From: Collinsella sp.
GTDB lineage: Bacteria > Actinomycetota > Coriobacteriia > Coriobacteriales > Coriobacteriaceae
NCBI GenBank assembly: GCA_019424965.1
Contig: JAHYYL010000017.1
Location: forward strand, 1 to 48,559
Direction: 5' to 3'
DNA length: 48,559 nt
Shown here: positions 8,061 to 15,308 of the stretch, in pieces
How the letters are laid out: every line of letters starts with the position of its first letter
Numbering within the stretch: the stretch's first letter is position 1
Program-made: the position numbers and the translations under genes
The notes under the pieces: model-generated
The model's input: the letters and a program-made list of their open reading frames with translations, nothing else
Databases searched by the model: none
What the model was told of the DNA's origin: nothing

Positions 8061-9706
8061 CGCTGATCACCCTCGCGCAACCAGGGAAGGCGGATACGCG
8101 GGCGTTCGGTACGCGTTGCACGGTCGGCGACCATATCGCCCCAAGGGCCGACGGCGCACCCCAGTTCCACGAGCATCTCGCGCGTGGCCTCGCGCATGCT
8201 AGTCGCAAAAGCACTGGTCTGCCCCGCCGCCTCGTCAGCGCGCCCAAACGCCATGAGCGCGGCGAGATCCTGCCCGCCATCGGCGATACGAATCTTGGAG
8301 CTCAACGCACAGGCAATCTCAAAGCGCATGGCGACGTCCTCGTCTGCCCCGCGCGCACCGAACCGGTTGAACACGGCGCTCATGCGCGTGCGCGGCACAC
8401 CTACTCGACTTGCCAGTTCGATGACGCGCGACGCCGATGTCGCGGACGACACCGCCGCATCGCCAACGACCAGGCAACGGTCGCTCGCCGCCACCGCAGC
8501 CGCCACGGCGTCGCCCCAAAAGACCGAGGTATCGATAAAGACCACGTCGGATTCGCGACGCAGAACATCAAGCAGTAGCTCCACCGGACGCGCCATGAGC
8601 TCAGCTTGCTCGGGCGCCGCGACGGGACCCCAGAGCGTAACGCCCGGCGCCACGCGCATCGATGTGGCTACGATATCCGGCTCGGTGAGCGTGCCCGCCG
8701 CCGACGGCTCGATAAGTGCCGCCATATCGCGCGGAGCATCGACGCCTAACAAGTCGTAAAGGTTTCCAAACATCAGGTCCAGGTCGAGCACGGCGGCACG
8801 CAAGCCCAACAGCGACGATGTGTGTGCCATGGTGGCAACGATCGTCGACTTGCCGCAACCGCCCGAACCCGAAATAGCGCAGATGACCGGAGCTCGATGC
8901 GGCGGAGCGGCAGCGTCTGCCGGCGGCATCGGAGGCGGCGGGGCGGGCGTCGGTGGCAGCGCCCCCGTCTCCCCCGCCGCAACCACACGCTGCGTCCAAG
9001 CCGGCATGGCAGCTTGTTCGGTCTGCGAGGCAGGCTCGTTCTGCGCAATCTGCTCATGCTGCATTAGCGACAACTCGCCGCACCCGGCAAAGCCCTCAAC
9101 TTCGTCGAGTTCATCCGCCAGATTCACGCCGTGCACGTATCCCATATCTACAGCCGGGGAGTCGCCAGCATGCTGCGCCGGCCCTCCAGCGTCATCGCAT
9201 ACAAGGGGGTTCCGGGGGCGCCGACCATGCTCGGCTTCCGCTTTTCCATAATCATCAACACGCGGGCCTCTTGTAGCGCGAGGCGCCCCGGGTTCCCTAT
9301 CAACAAAAGCATCGGGCTCAATCGTCATGCGCCGATCGGAATCAACCGCTCCCTCGCCCGCACGCCCGTTGCCGCATATACTGTGCGCAGCGATGACCTC
9401 GGTCGCCCCCGCGCGAAACAGCCCCTCGATATCCGACGGATCGAGCGCTTCTATCAACACGACCACGCGACTCACGCGGCCTTCGGCCGTCAGGCGCGCA
9501 ACAGTCTTGCGCACATCTTCGGTATCAAACAGAGACGCCGCGATGATAGCAGCCCCGCGGCGCGACGGAAACGCCCGCGCCATGGAAACCAGCCCGTCCA
9601 GGTCACCCACGCGAAGCACCTGTGCACCCACATCACGGCCCTCGACTTCCCGCTGCAACAGCCCGTAATCGCCGCAGGCGCAGCACGCAAGCCAGATCGC
9701 CTTCAT
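8057..9706 (-). CDS. tadZ: TadZ/CpaE-like ATPase, pilus localisation factor
   Basis: This is a 549-residue protein. An N-terminal receiver-like region (about 1-110) is followed by a long low-complexity, proline-rich linker (about 180-265). A ParA/MinD-type ATPase domain then begins CAISGSGGCGKSTIV near residue 275. LDLDLMFGNLYDLLG and VVFIDTSVFWGDAV supply the other nucleotide-binding motifs. TadZ proteins position the Tad machine at the membrane. I use ATG at 9706 (TGATG overlap with the upstream stop, GGAGG nine bases away); GTG at 9709 is an equal alternative. Confidence 0.85.
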   Translation of the reverse strand: MKAIWLACCACGDYGLLQREVEGRDVGAQVLRVGDLDGLVSMARAFPSRRGAAIIAASLFDTEDVRKTVARLTAEGRVSRVVVLIEALDPSDIEGLFRAGATEVIAAHSICGNGRAGEGAVDSDRRMTIEPDAFVDREPGAPRATRGPRVDDYGKAEAEHGRRPRNPLVCDDAGGPAQHAGDSPAVDMGYVHGVNLADELDEVEGFAGCGELSLMQHEQIAQNEPASQTEQAAMPAWTQRVVAAGETGALPPTPAPPPPMPPADAAAPPHRAPVICAISGSGGCGKSTIVATMAHTSSLLGLRAAVLDLDLMFGNLYDLLGVDAPRDMAALIEPSAAGTLTEPDIVATSMRVAPGVTLWGPVAAPEQAELMARPVELLLDVLRRESDVVFIDTSVFWGDAVAAAVAASDRCLVVGDAAVSSATSASRVIELASRVGVPRTRMSAVFNRFGARGADEDVAMRFEIACALSSKIRIADGGQDLAALMAFGRADEAAGQTSAFATSMREATREMLVELGCAVGPWGDMVADRATRTERPRIRLPWLREGDQR

Positions 9707-10365
9707 CACTCGTCGCCTCCGCTCTTTTTGCCGCGCGCCGTGGCGGGAATCGTCAAGCTGACCGTTCCCTTGCCCGAGGCTCCCAGCAGTTCCTTGACGT
9801 CTTCGGGGTCAGCCGCCAGCGTCACCCATTCGATCTTGCCCTCGCGCGTGGAACCGGAATCCTCACTGGTATCGATCACGTACGCGCCGCACAGCCGATC
9901 GGTTACGCCGTCTTTTTGCACGTACACGTCCACGTAGCTGCCCACGCCCGCAGCACCGCCGACCGAGTGCTCGGCATCGACCGCCACCGAAACGGCGACC
10001 TTGCCCTTAGGCACCTCGAGCATGTGGCTCTCGGCCTTGGTGTAGACATTGCAGATCACGGCGTTTTTGGGAATACGCGAAGTCGTCACGTCGCCGCGCA
10101 CCTGGCGCAGCTCGGTCGCCGCGTCACGCGGCAGCAGACTCGTCAGCCACTCCTGGGTTATGACATTGGTCTCATCGAGGGTCTCGCCCACATCGATATC
10201 GCGCGCCGCGACGCATACCTCGACGCGATCGCCACCGTACTTGGCCAAGGTCTCAGCCTGGACCTGTTCGGCTTGCGAGCGGATCGACGAGCCGTAAACC
10301 ATGCAGAGCAGAGCAGCGAGCACGCCCGCGACCAGACTGATGGCGATGCGCTTGCTCTTGTTCAC
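9706..10365 (-). CDS. cpaB: CpaB/RcpC-type pilus assembly protein (SAF domain)
   Basis: This 219-residue protein starts at GTG 10365, chosen because GAGGAG lies five bases upstream; an in-frame ATG at 10380 has no such site. It has an N-terminal membrane helix (IAISLVAGVLAALLCMVYG), then an SAF domain (ARDIDVGETLDETNVITQEW and a PKNAVICNVYT segment) and an RcpC-like C-terminal region. In Gram-negatives CpaB works with the secretin. Here no secretin exists, so it probably acts at the cell wall side. It is the first gene of the pilus operon. Confidence 0.85.
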   Translation of the reverse strand: MNKSKRIAISLVAGVLAALLCMVYGSSIRSQAEQVQAETLAKYGGDRVEVCVAARDIDVGETLDETNVITQEWLTSLLPRDAATELRQVRGDVTTSRIPKNAVICNVYTKAESHMLEVPKGKVAVSVAVDAEHSVGGAAGVGSYVDVYVQKDGVTDRLCGAYVIDTSEDSGSTREGKIEWVTLAADPEDVKELLGASGKGTVSLTIPATARGKKSGGDE

Positions 10366-10475
10366 GGCCGCTCCTCTCATGGCAGTGCCGGGCGAATGCC
10401 CGTACCACCATTGTCTGGGCGGCCAGAGTGCAAAGCGGCGCAATCGCAATCTTGGTTTTCGATGTCAAACCAATC

Positions 10476-10527
10476 GCTGACCAAAAGCTGACCAGCCCGT
10501 CAAGCTCGTGGCAAGGTTTTGGTCAGC
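10476..10527. promoter_or_regulatory. Inverted and direct GCTGACC repeats upstream of the pilus operon
   Basis: GCTGACCAAAA at 10476-10486 is mirrored perfectly by TTTTGGTCAGC at 10517-10527. A third half-site, GCTGACC, directly abuts the first at 10487-10493. The array lies 111-162 bases upstream of the cpaB start and downstream of the rsgA terminator. On the minus strand a TTGACA follows it at about 10468-10463, without a clear -10. It could be an operator for the tad operon or a leader hairpin. Confidence 0.5.
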
Positions 10528-10565
10528 ACGTCAGCAAACTGCATGTTTCGAGGCTTTTCCGCAGC

Positions 10566-10599
10566 AAAAAGCCGTCTCCCGAACAGTTGGGAAACGGCT
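10566..10599 (-). terminator. Rho-independent terminator of rsgA
   Basis: AGCCGTCTCCC at 10570-10580 pairs with GGGAAACGGCT at 10589-10599 with one mismatch. On the minus strand the stem is followed by five T. It lies 18 bases after the rsgA stop and separates rsgA from the pilus operon. Confidence 0.85.
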
Positions 10600-10616
10600 G
10601 TCATAGGAAAAATCAA

Positions 10617-11801
10617 TTACAGATGGACATCGGGATCGAGCATTTGAGCACTCACGCGCATGGATGACGCCAGGTTTTGGAACGTTTCCAGACGCAGGCT
10701 ATCGATCTGCCCGGCGTCCTCGGCCTCGCGAACGGCGCAACCCGGCTCATGGGTATGCGTGCAATCGCCAAACCGGCACGCGCGCGATGCCTCGACAATC
10801 TCGGGGAAGGCGCGGGCCAGTCCCCGCTCGTGACCCACGAGCGGTAGGCTGCGCAGGCCCGGGGCATCGGCGATCACGCCGGCGTCGCCCGGCAGCGTCA
10901 CCATCACGCGCGCGACGGTAGTGTGACGGCCCTGGTCGTCGCGTTCGCGCACACCGCCGGTCGCCAACGTATCGTGGCCCAGCAGCGCATTGAGCAGCGT
11001 CGACTTGCCGGCGCCCGACTCGCCCAGAATCATGGCGCAGCTCCCGGCAGGCACGCAGGCACGGACCTCGTCTAGGCCGCGGCCCTCGGCAGAAGACGTC
11101 ACGATCACGCGCACGTCCGGACCCACCAGGCGGCGCACGCGGTCCAGATCGCGCTCGAGTTCCTCGGCATCGCAGCGGTCAGCTTTGGTGAGTACCACCA
11201 CCGGCTCGGCATCGCAGTCGAGCGCCAATACCAGCGAACGCGCCACACGGTCGAGCAGCACCTCACCGGCACCGAGCGCCTGCACGATTAGCACACTATC
11301 CACGTTGGAGCAGAGCACCTGGCGCTCTCCGCGGGCACGGCCGCGCCAACGCTCAAAGCTCGTACGGCGCGGCAGCACGCACTCAATCACGCCCATATCG
11401 TGCCCGGGAGCGCGGCGCACCGCCACACGATCGCCCACGGCAGGCAGCAGGACCTCGTCCCCACCGCGCGACTTGGCAAATCCCACGGCATGCTCGGCGC
11501 GGAAGGTATCGTCGGCAGTCGCCACCAGTGGAAACCCGCGATCCAAGCGCACCACGGCGCCAAGCTGCATCTGCTTGGGCTCCTCGACATGCGCGCAGAA
11601 ATCATCAAAGGCAGCCTGCTGGGCTTCATCGACCGGCAGGTCATCAAACGCCGGAACGTCCCGCAGCGCGTCAAGCCCCGGTACACTCGCCAGCAACTCC
11701 TCAGCAGATGCGGGAGCCTCGGTCGCGAGCTTCCGACGACGATCACGCTTAGCCCGCGCCCCCGTCGTCTTTTTCTTCGCTTTAGCCTTAGCCTTGCCCA
11801 C
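10617..11801 (-). CDS. rsgA: Ribosome small subunit-dependent GTPase RsgA
   Basis: This 394-residue protein is a circularly permuted GTPase that assists maturation of the 30S subunit. An unusually long Lys/Arg/Ala-rich N-terminal extension is followed by an OB-fold and the G motifs in permuted order: VLTKADR (G4), GESGAGKSTLLNALLG (G1, near residue 260) and DAPGLRSLP (G3). A C-terminal zinc knuckle (CRFGDCTHTHEPGC) follows. The start is GTG at 11801 with GGGAGG five bases upstream; an ATG 90 bases further upstream lies inside the leader hairpin region and is unlikely. Confidence 0.92.
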   Translation of the reverse strand: MGKAKAKAKKKTTGARAKRDRRRKLATEAPASAEELLASVPGLDALRDVPAFDDLPVDEAQQAAFDDFCAHVEEPKQMQLGAVVRLDRGFPLVATADDTFRAEHAVGFAKSRGGDEVLLPAVGDRVAVRRAPGHDMGVIECVLPRRTSFERWRGRARGERQVLCSNVDSVLIVQALGAGEVLLDRVARSLVLALDCDAEPVVVLTKADRCDAEELERDLDRVRRLVGPDVRVIVTSSAEGRGLDEVRACVPAGSCAMILGESGAGKSTLLNALLGHDTLATGGVRERDDQGRHTTVARVMVTLPGDAGVIADAPGLRSLPLVGHERGLARAFPEIVEASRACRFGDCTHTHEPGCAVREAEDAGQIDSLRLETFQNLASSMRVSAQMLDPDVHL

Positions 11802-11849
11802 AAGCGCCTCCCAGCACCACAAATCACAACTGAGCAGGTATTTTCCCAC

Positions 11850-11885
11850 AAAAAAGAGTCGGTCGAGCAAATGCTCGACCGACTC
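11850..11885 (-). terminator. Perfect hairpin with T run before rsgA
   Basis: A 14-bp perfect stem, GAGTCGGTCGAGCA / TGCTCGACCGACTC (11856-11885), closes a two-base loop. On the minus strand it is followed by TTTTTT. This is a textbook intrinsic terminator located 49 bases before the rsgA start, so it can end transcripts from the P-type ATPase or act as an rsgA leader attenuator. Confidence 0.8.
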
Positions 11886-12094
11886 ACACACTTTCCCTCA
11901 GCCTTTATCATCCACACGGGAGAAAAGTCAGCAACGTCACCGCAGGGCCCGCCCGCCGAGAGGGGTTTCCAAAGGGCACATCCTTTATTCAAAACGAGCG
12001 GCCGAGCAATTGCTCGGCCGCTCACCTTCTTTCCCTCAGCCCTTTTTCATCCGCGCGGGAGAAAAGCCAGTAAGGATACCGTAGGGCCCACCCC
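11850..12094 (-). repeat. Two diverged tandem copies of a ~120-150 base non-coding unit
   Basis: Two consecutive units share the same ordered blocks, given here on the plus strand: a GAG...GAGCA/TGCTC...CTC palindrome (11856-11885 and 11996-12023), CTTTCCCTCAGCC (11891-11903 and 12029-12041 with small changes), TCATCC-CGGGAGAAAAG, a variable part, then GTAGGGCCC or GCAGGGCCC. The palindrome stems differ in sequence but keep their pairing, which argues for selection on RNA structure. The second palindrome is followed on the minus strand by CGTTTTGAAT. The region holds no credible ORF. Confidence 0.7.
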
Positions 12095-12172
12095 GGGAGT
12101 GTTTTCTTCTGAGCGATCCCGCAGCGCGAAACGCGAGGACCAGCGAAGAAGAAGACACGCAGGGGCGGGCCC
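12084..12172 (-). repeat. Long imperfect hairpin just after the P-type ATPase gene
   Basis: GGGCCCACCCC at 12084-12094 pairs with GGGGCGGGCCC at 12162-12172. Further in, GTGTTTTCTTCT (12099-12110) pairs with AGAAGAAGACAC (12147-12158 region), leaving an inner part with its own CGCG-AAA-CGCG stem. There is no T run, so it looks like a stable 3' structure rather than a classical terminator. Confidence 0.6.
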
Positions 12173-12184
12173 GGACAGGTTAAC

Positions 12185-14866
12185 TTACTCCTTCTCGACC
12201 GCGCGCATGATCGCCTTGTAGATCTCCATCAGCGGGATGATCAGGAAGGCCAGGCCCAGGGCAGCGACAACGCCCTTGAGCTCAAGCGTCACGGGGCCAA
12301 AGAACATCTCGGCAAGCGTCGGCTGCACGGTTACGATCACCGTCAGCACCAGTGCCAGCGCGGCGGAAGCCCACAGCCACTTGTTCTGCTTTTTCATGGT
12401 GAACAGCGACGCACGACGGCTGCGCATATTGAAGCAGTGGAAAATCTCAACCATGTTGAGCGTGATGAACGCCATCATCACGCCTTCCTCGTCGGCATTG
12501 CCGGCGATCATATCGGCGATGTGGATGTAGCCCATGTCAAAGTACACGCCCACAAAGAAGCTCGCCAGCACCAGCACGGTGATGATAAGGCCCTGGACCA
12601 CACAGTCCAGGCCCATATGTCCGGCAAAGACACCGTCCTTGGCGTTGCGCGGCTTGCGCTTCATGATGTCGCCCTCGGCGTCCTCCATGCCCAACGCGAG
12701 CGCGGGGAAGCAGTCGGTGACCAGGTTCACCCACAGCAGCTGCACCGGCTGGAAGATGGTAAAGCCGATGAGCGTGGCGATAAACACCGAGAAGACCTCG
12801 GCAAGGTTAGCCGAAAGCAGGAACTGGATGACCTTGCGGATGTTGTCGTAGATGCGACGACCTTCTTCGCAGGCGCCGATGATGGTAGCGAAGTTGTCAT
12901 CGGCAAGTACCATGTCGGCGACGTTCTTGGTGACGTCGGTACCGGTGATGCCCATACCAACGCCAATGTCGGCGCGCTTGATGGACGGGGCGTCGTTGAC
13001 GCCATCGCCCGTCATGGCCACGATCTGGTCGCGCGACTTCCAAGCCTCGACGATGCGTGTCTTGTGCTCGGGCTGGACGCGGGCGTACACGCCGTAGTCC
13101 TCGATGTGCGCGTCGAGTTCCTCGTCGCTCATGCGATCGAGGTCGGCACCGGTGATGGCATGGCTGCGATCAGTGACGATGCCCAGCTGCTTGGCGATGG
13201 CCACGGCGGTGTCGATGTGGTCGCCCGTGATCATGACGGTGCGAATGCCAGCGTCGTGGGCCTCGCGGATGGCTTCGGCGACCTCGGGACGAACCGGGTC
13301 AATCATGCCGGACAGGCCGCAGAAGACCAGGTCGTGCTCGAGCGCAGCGGGGCTGCAGTCGCTCGGGACCTCGGTGTAGGTGCGGCTTGCCAGCGCCAGC
13401 ACGCGCAGGGCCTCGTCGGCCATGGCCTTGTTGGCGGCCACGAGCTCCGCACGACGCTCCTCGGTCAGGGGGACGACCTTATCGCCCTCGTAGATATGGG
13501 TGCACAGGCCGATCACCACGTCGGGCGCGCCCTTGGTGTACTGCTCATACTCGCCGTCAAGGGTCTCGACGACCACGGACATCATCTTGCGGCCCGAGTC
13601 AAACGGGGCCTCGCCCACGCGCGGATGCTCGGCAGTCAGGCCAGTGAGGCCCGCCTTGCCGGCGTCGTTGACAAGCGCGCACTCAGTCGGCTCACCCACG
13701 GCCTCGCCCAGCTCCTCGTCCCACTGAGCATCGGAGCACAGCGCCATGCCGGCCAGGAACTTCTCCTTGGGCGCAGCGAGCTCGTGCTTGACGACGGTCA
13801 TCTTGTTCTGGGTAAGGGTACCGGTCTTGTCGGAGCAGATGGTCTGTGTGCAGCCAAGGGTCTCGACAGCAGAGAGCTTGCGGATAATCGCCTGGCGCTT
13901 AGCCATCTTGGTCACGCCAAGCGAAAGGACGATGGTCACGACGGCAACCAGGCCCTCGGGGATGGCGGCGACGGCGAGCGAGACGGCAACCATAAAGGTG
14001 TCGAGCAGGGCAGTCGGATCGGTAAGGACGTTGCCCACGCCGTGGCGGAGGATGTCAACGCCAAAGATCACGACGCAGATGACGATCACCATGATGGTGA
14101 GGATGCGGCTGAGCTCGGCGAGCTTCACCTGCAGCGGCGTGAGCTCTTCCTTGGCCTCGGCCAGGGCGCCGGCGATCTTGCCCATCTCGGTGTTCATGCC
14201 GGTGCCGACCACGACGGCGCGACCACGGCCGTACACGACGGTGGAGCCCATATAGCACATGTTCTTACGGTCGCCGAGCGGCACGTCATCGGTGCCCGCG
14301 GCGAGCTCGATCACGTTGGCGTGCTTCTCTACGGGCACGGACTCGCCGGTGAGCGCGGCCTCTTCGATCTTCATCGTGGCGCTCTCGAGCACGCGGCAGT
14401 CGGCCGGGACGGAGTCGCCCGCCTCGAGCATGATCACGTCGCCGGGCACGAGCTCGGCGCTCGGCAGGTGCACGAGCTTGCCGTCGCGCAGCACCTTGGA
14501 CTGCGCCGCACTCATCTCCTGCAGGGCCTCGAGGGCCTCCTCGCTCTTGGCTTCCTGGACCACGCCCAGCACCGAGTTGACGATAACGACGAACATGATG
14601 ATGGCAACATCGGCAAAGTCGGGCTCGCCCTTGACCATGCCCGTGAGCGCACTGATGACGGCGGCAACGATCAGCATGATGACCATGGGGTCGGCCATCT
14701 GCTCAAAGAAACGCTTCCACAGCGGCGTCTTCTCGGCTTCCTCGAGCTTGTTAGGGCCTGTCTTGGCGAGGCGCGAAGACGCCTCGTCGTTGCTCAGGCC
14801 GAGGTTCTCATCGACACCTTGGTCGCTGAGCACCTCCGCCGCGGCGGACAGGTATTCCTTTTGCAT
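12185..14866 (-). CDS. Calcium-type cation-transporting P-type ATPase (P2 family)
   Basis: This 893-residue membrane pump is complete. It has an N-terminal cation-ATPase domain, the actuator motif TGES near residue 185, the M4 motif PEGL, the phosphorylation motif ICSDKTGTLTQNK (Asp near residue 343), the nucleotide-binding domain with KGAPD, the hinge TGDGVNDAPSIKRADIG near 620, and six C-terminal helices. M6 carries WVNLVTDCFPALALG, whose Asn and Asp fit Ca2+-type pumps. It most likely exports Ca2+ (or Mn2+) using ATP. The start has AGGAGGGG about ten bases upstream, and that site lies in a possible hairpin. Confidence 0.9.
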   Translation of the reverse strand: MQKEYLSAAAEVLSDQGVDENLGLSNDEASSRLAKTGPNKLEEAEKTPLWKRFFEQMADPMVIMLIVAAVISALTGMVKGEPDFADVAIIMFVVIVNSVLGVVQEAKSEEALEALQEMSAAQSKVLRDGKLVHLPSAELVPGDVIMLEAGDSVPADCRVLESATMKIEEAALTGESVPVEKHANVIELAAGTDDVPLGDRKNMCYMGSTVVYGRGRAVVVGTGMNTEMGKIAGALAEAKEELTPLQVKLAELSRILTIMVIVICVVIFGVDILRHGVGNVLTDPTALLDTFMVAVSLAVAAIPEGLVAVVTIVLSLGVTKMAKRQAIIRKLSAVETLGCTQTICSDKTGTLTQNKMTVVKHELAAPKEKFLAGMALCSDAQWDEELGEAVGEPTECALVNDAGKAGLTGLTAEHPRVGEAPFDSGRKMMSVVVETLDGEYEQYTKGAPDVVIGLCTHIYEGDKVVPLTEERRAELVAANKAMADEALRVLALASRTYTEVPSDCSPAALEHDLVFCGLSGMIDPVRPEVAEAIREAHDAGIRTVMITGDHIDTAVAIAKQLGIVTDRSHAITGADLDRMSDEELDAHIEDYGVYARVQPEHKTRIVEAWKSRDQIVAMTGDGVNDAPSIKRADIGVGMGITGTDVTKNVADMVLADDNFATIIGACEEGRRIYDNIRKVIQFLLSANLAEVFSVFIATLIGFTIFQPVQLLWVNLVTDCFPALALGMEDAEGDIMKRKPRNAKDGVFAGHMGLDCVVQGLIITVLVLASFFVGVYFDMGYIHIADMIAGNADEEGVMMAFITLNMVEIFHCFNMRSRRASLFTMKKQNKWLWASAALALVLTVIVTVQPTLAEMFFGPVTLELKGVVAALGLAFLIIPLMEIYKAIMRAVEKE

Positions 14867-14872
14867 ATAGAG

Positions 14873-14930
14873 TCCCCTCCTGGGATTCGGGCCACTCAGC
14901 AGATTGATGCCCGATCATAATTCCCAGGAG
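14873..14930 (-). promoter_or_regulatory. Leader hairpin that can sequester the ATPase ribosome binding site
   Basis: On the minus strand CTCCTGGGA (14930-14922) can pair with TCCCAGGAG (14885-14877), which contains the start of the Shine-Dalgarno AGGAGGGG. TCGGGC pairs with GCCCGA directly inside. The loop is about 16 bases. This places the ATPase ribosome binding site in a strong stem and suggests translational control. The trigger, if any, is unknown. Confidence 0.5.
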
Positions 14931-15200
14931 AAGGGCAAGGGCTCATCAAGGCTGCCGTGCTGAGCGGCAGTTGATAGTGGAGCTATGGTACCCCAAAGCG
15001 ACGCGTCTAGCCAAAACAATCGGTTTGGAAATATGGTCCGCACGCAACGGTGCAGACCGTGTGATGCTCAACATTGGTAAAACGTTTTTTCTTCGGCACA
15101 TCGCCAAACTGACATATCGCCCAGATAGCAGCGGTTGGAGTGGTTGGTAAAAATTTTTCATATACCGTTTTTCCCGCAAAAAATGAACTTCCATTTCGGC

Positions 15201-15245
15201 ATACGGTCGATTTTTTGGGGTATTCGGTCGGCATTTCGTTATAAT
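15201..15245 (+). promoter_or_regulatory. Candidate pyk promoter with two direct repeats
   Basis: A perfect -10 (TATAAT) lies at 15240-15245, 63 bases before the pyk start. A weak -35 (TTGGGG, 15215-15220) sits 19 bases upstream. Two near-identical 9-mers, ATACGGTCG (15201-15209) and ATTCGGTCG (15222-15230), are 21 bases apart, about two helical turns, and flank the -35 region. They could bind a regulator. From 14931 to 15200 I see no gene; the stretch is comparatively AT-rich toward its right end. Confidence 0.5.
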
Positions 15246-15308
15246 CATCTCGGTTTTATTTCTTATGGTTTATCTATCAGCGCAAGACGATGTCAGATGG
15301 AGGTCTGA

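Noticed and set aside
12437..14920. 827-residue open frame antisense to the P-type ATPase
   Set aside because: His/Asp/Gly/Leu-rich composition is typical of the reverse of a high-GC gene; it matches no family and has no ribosome binding site. The ATPase is certain.
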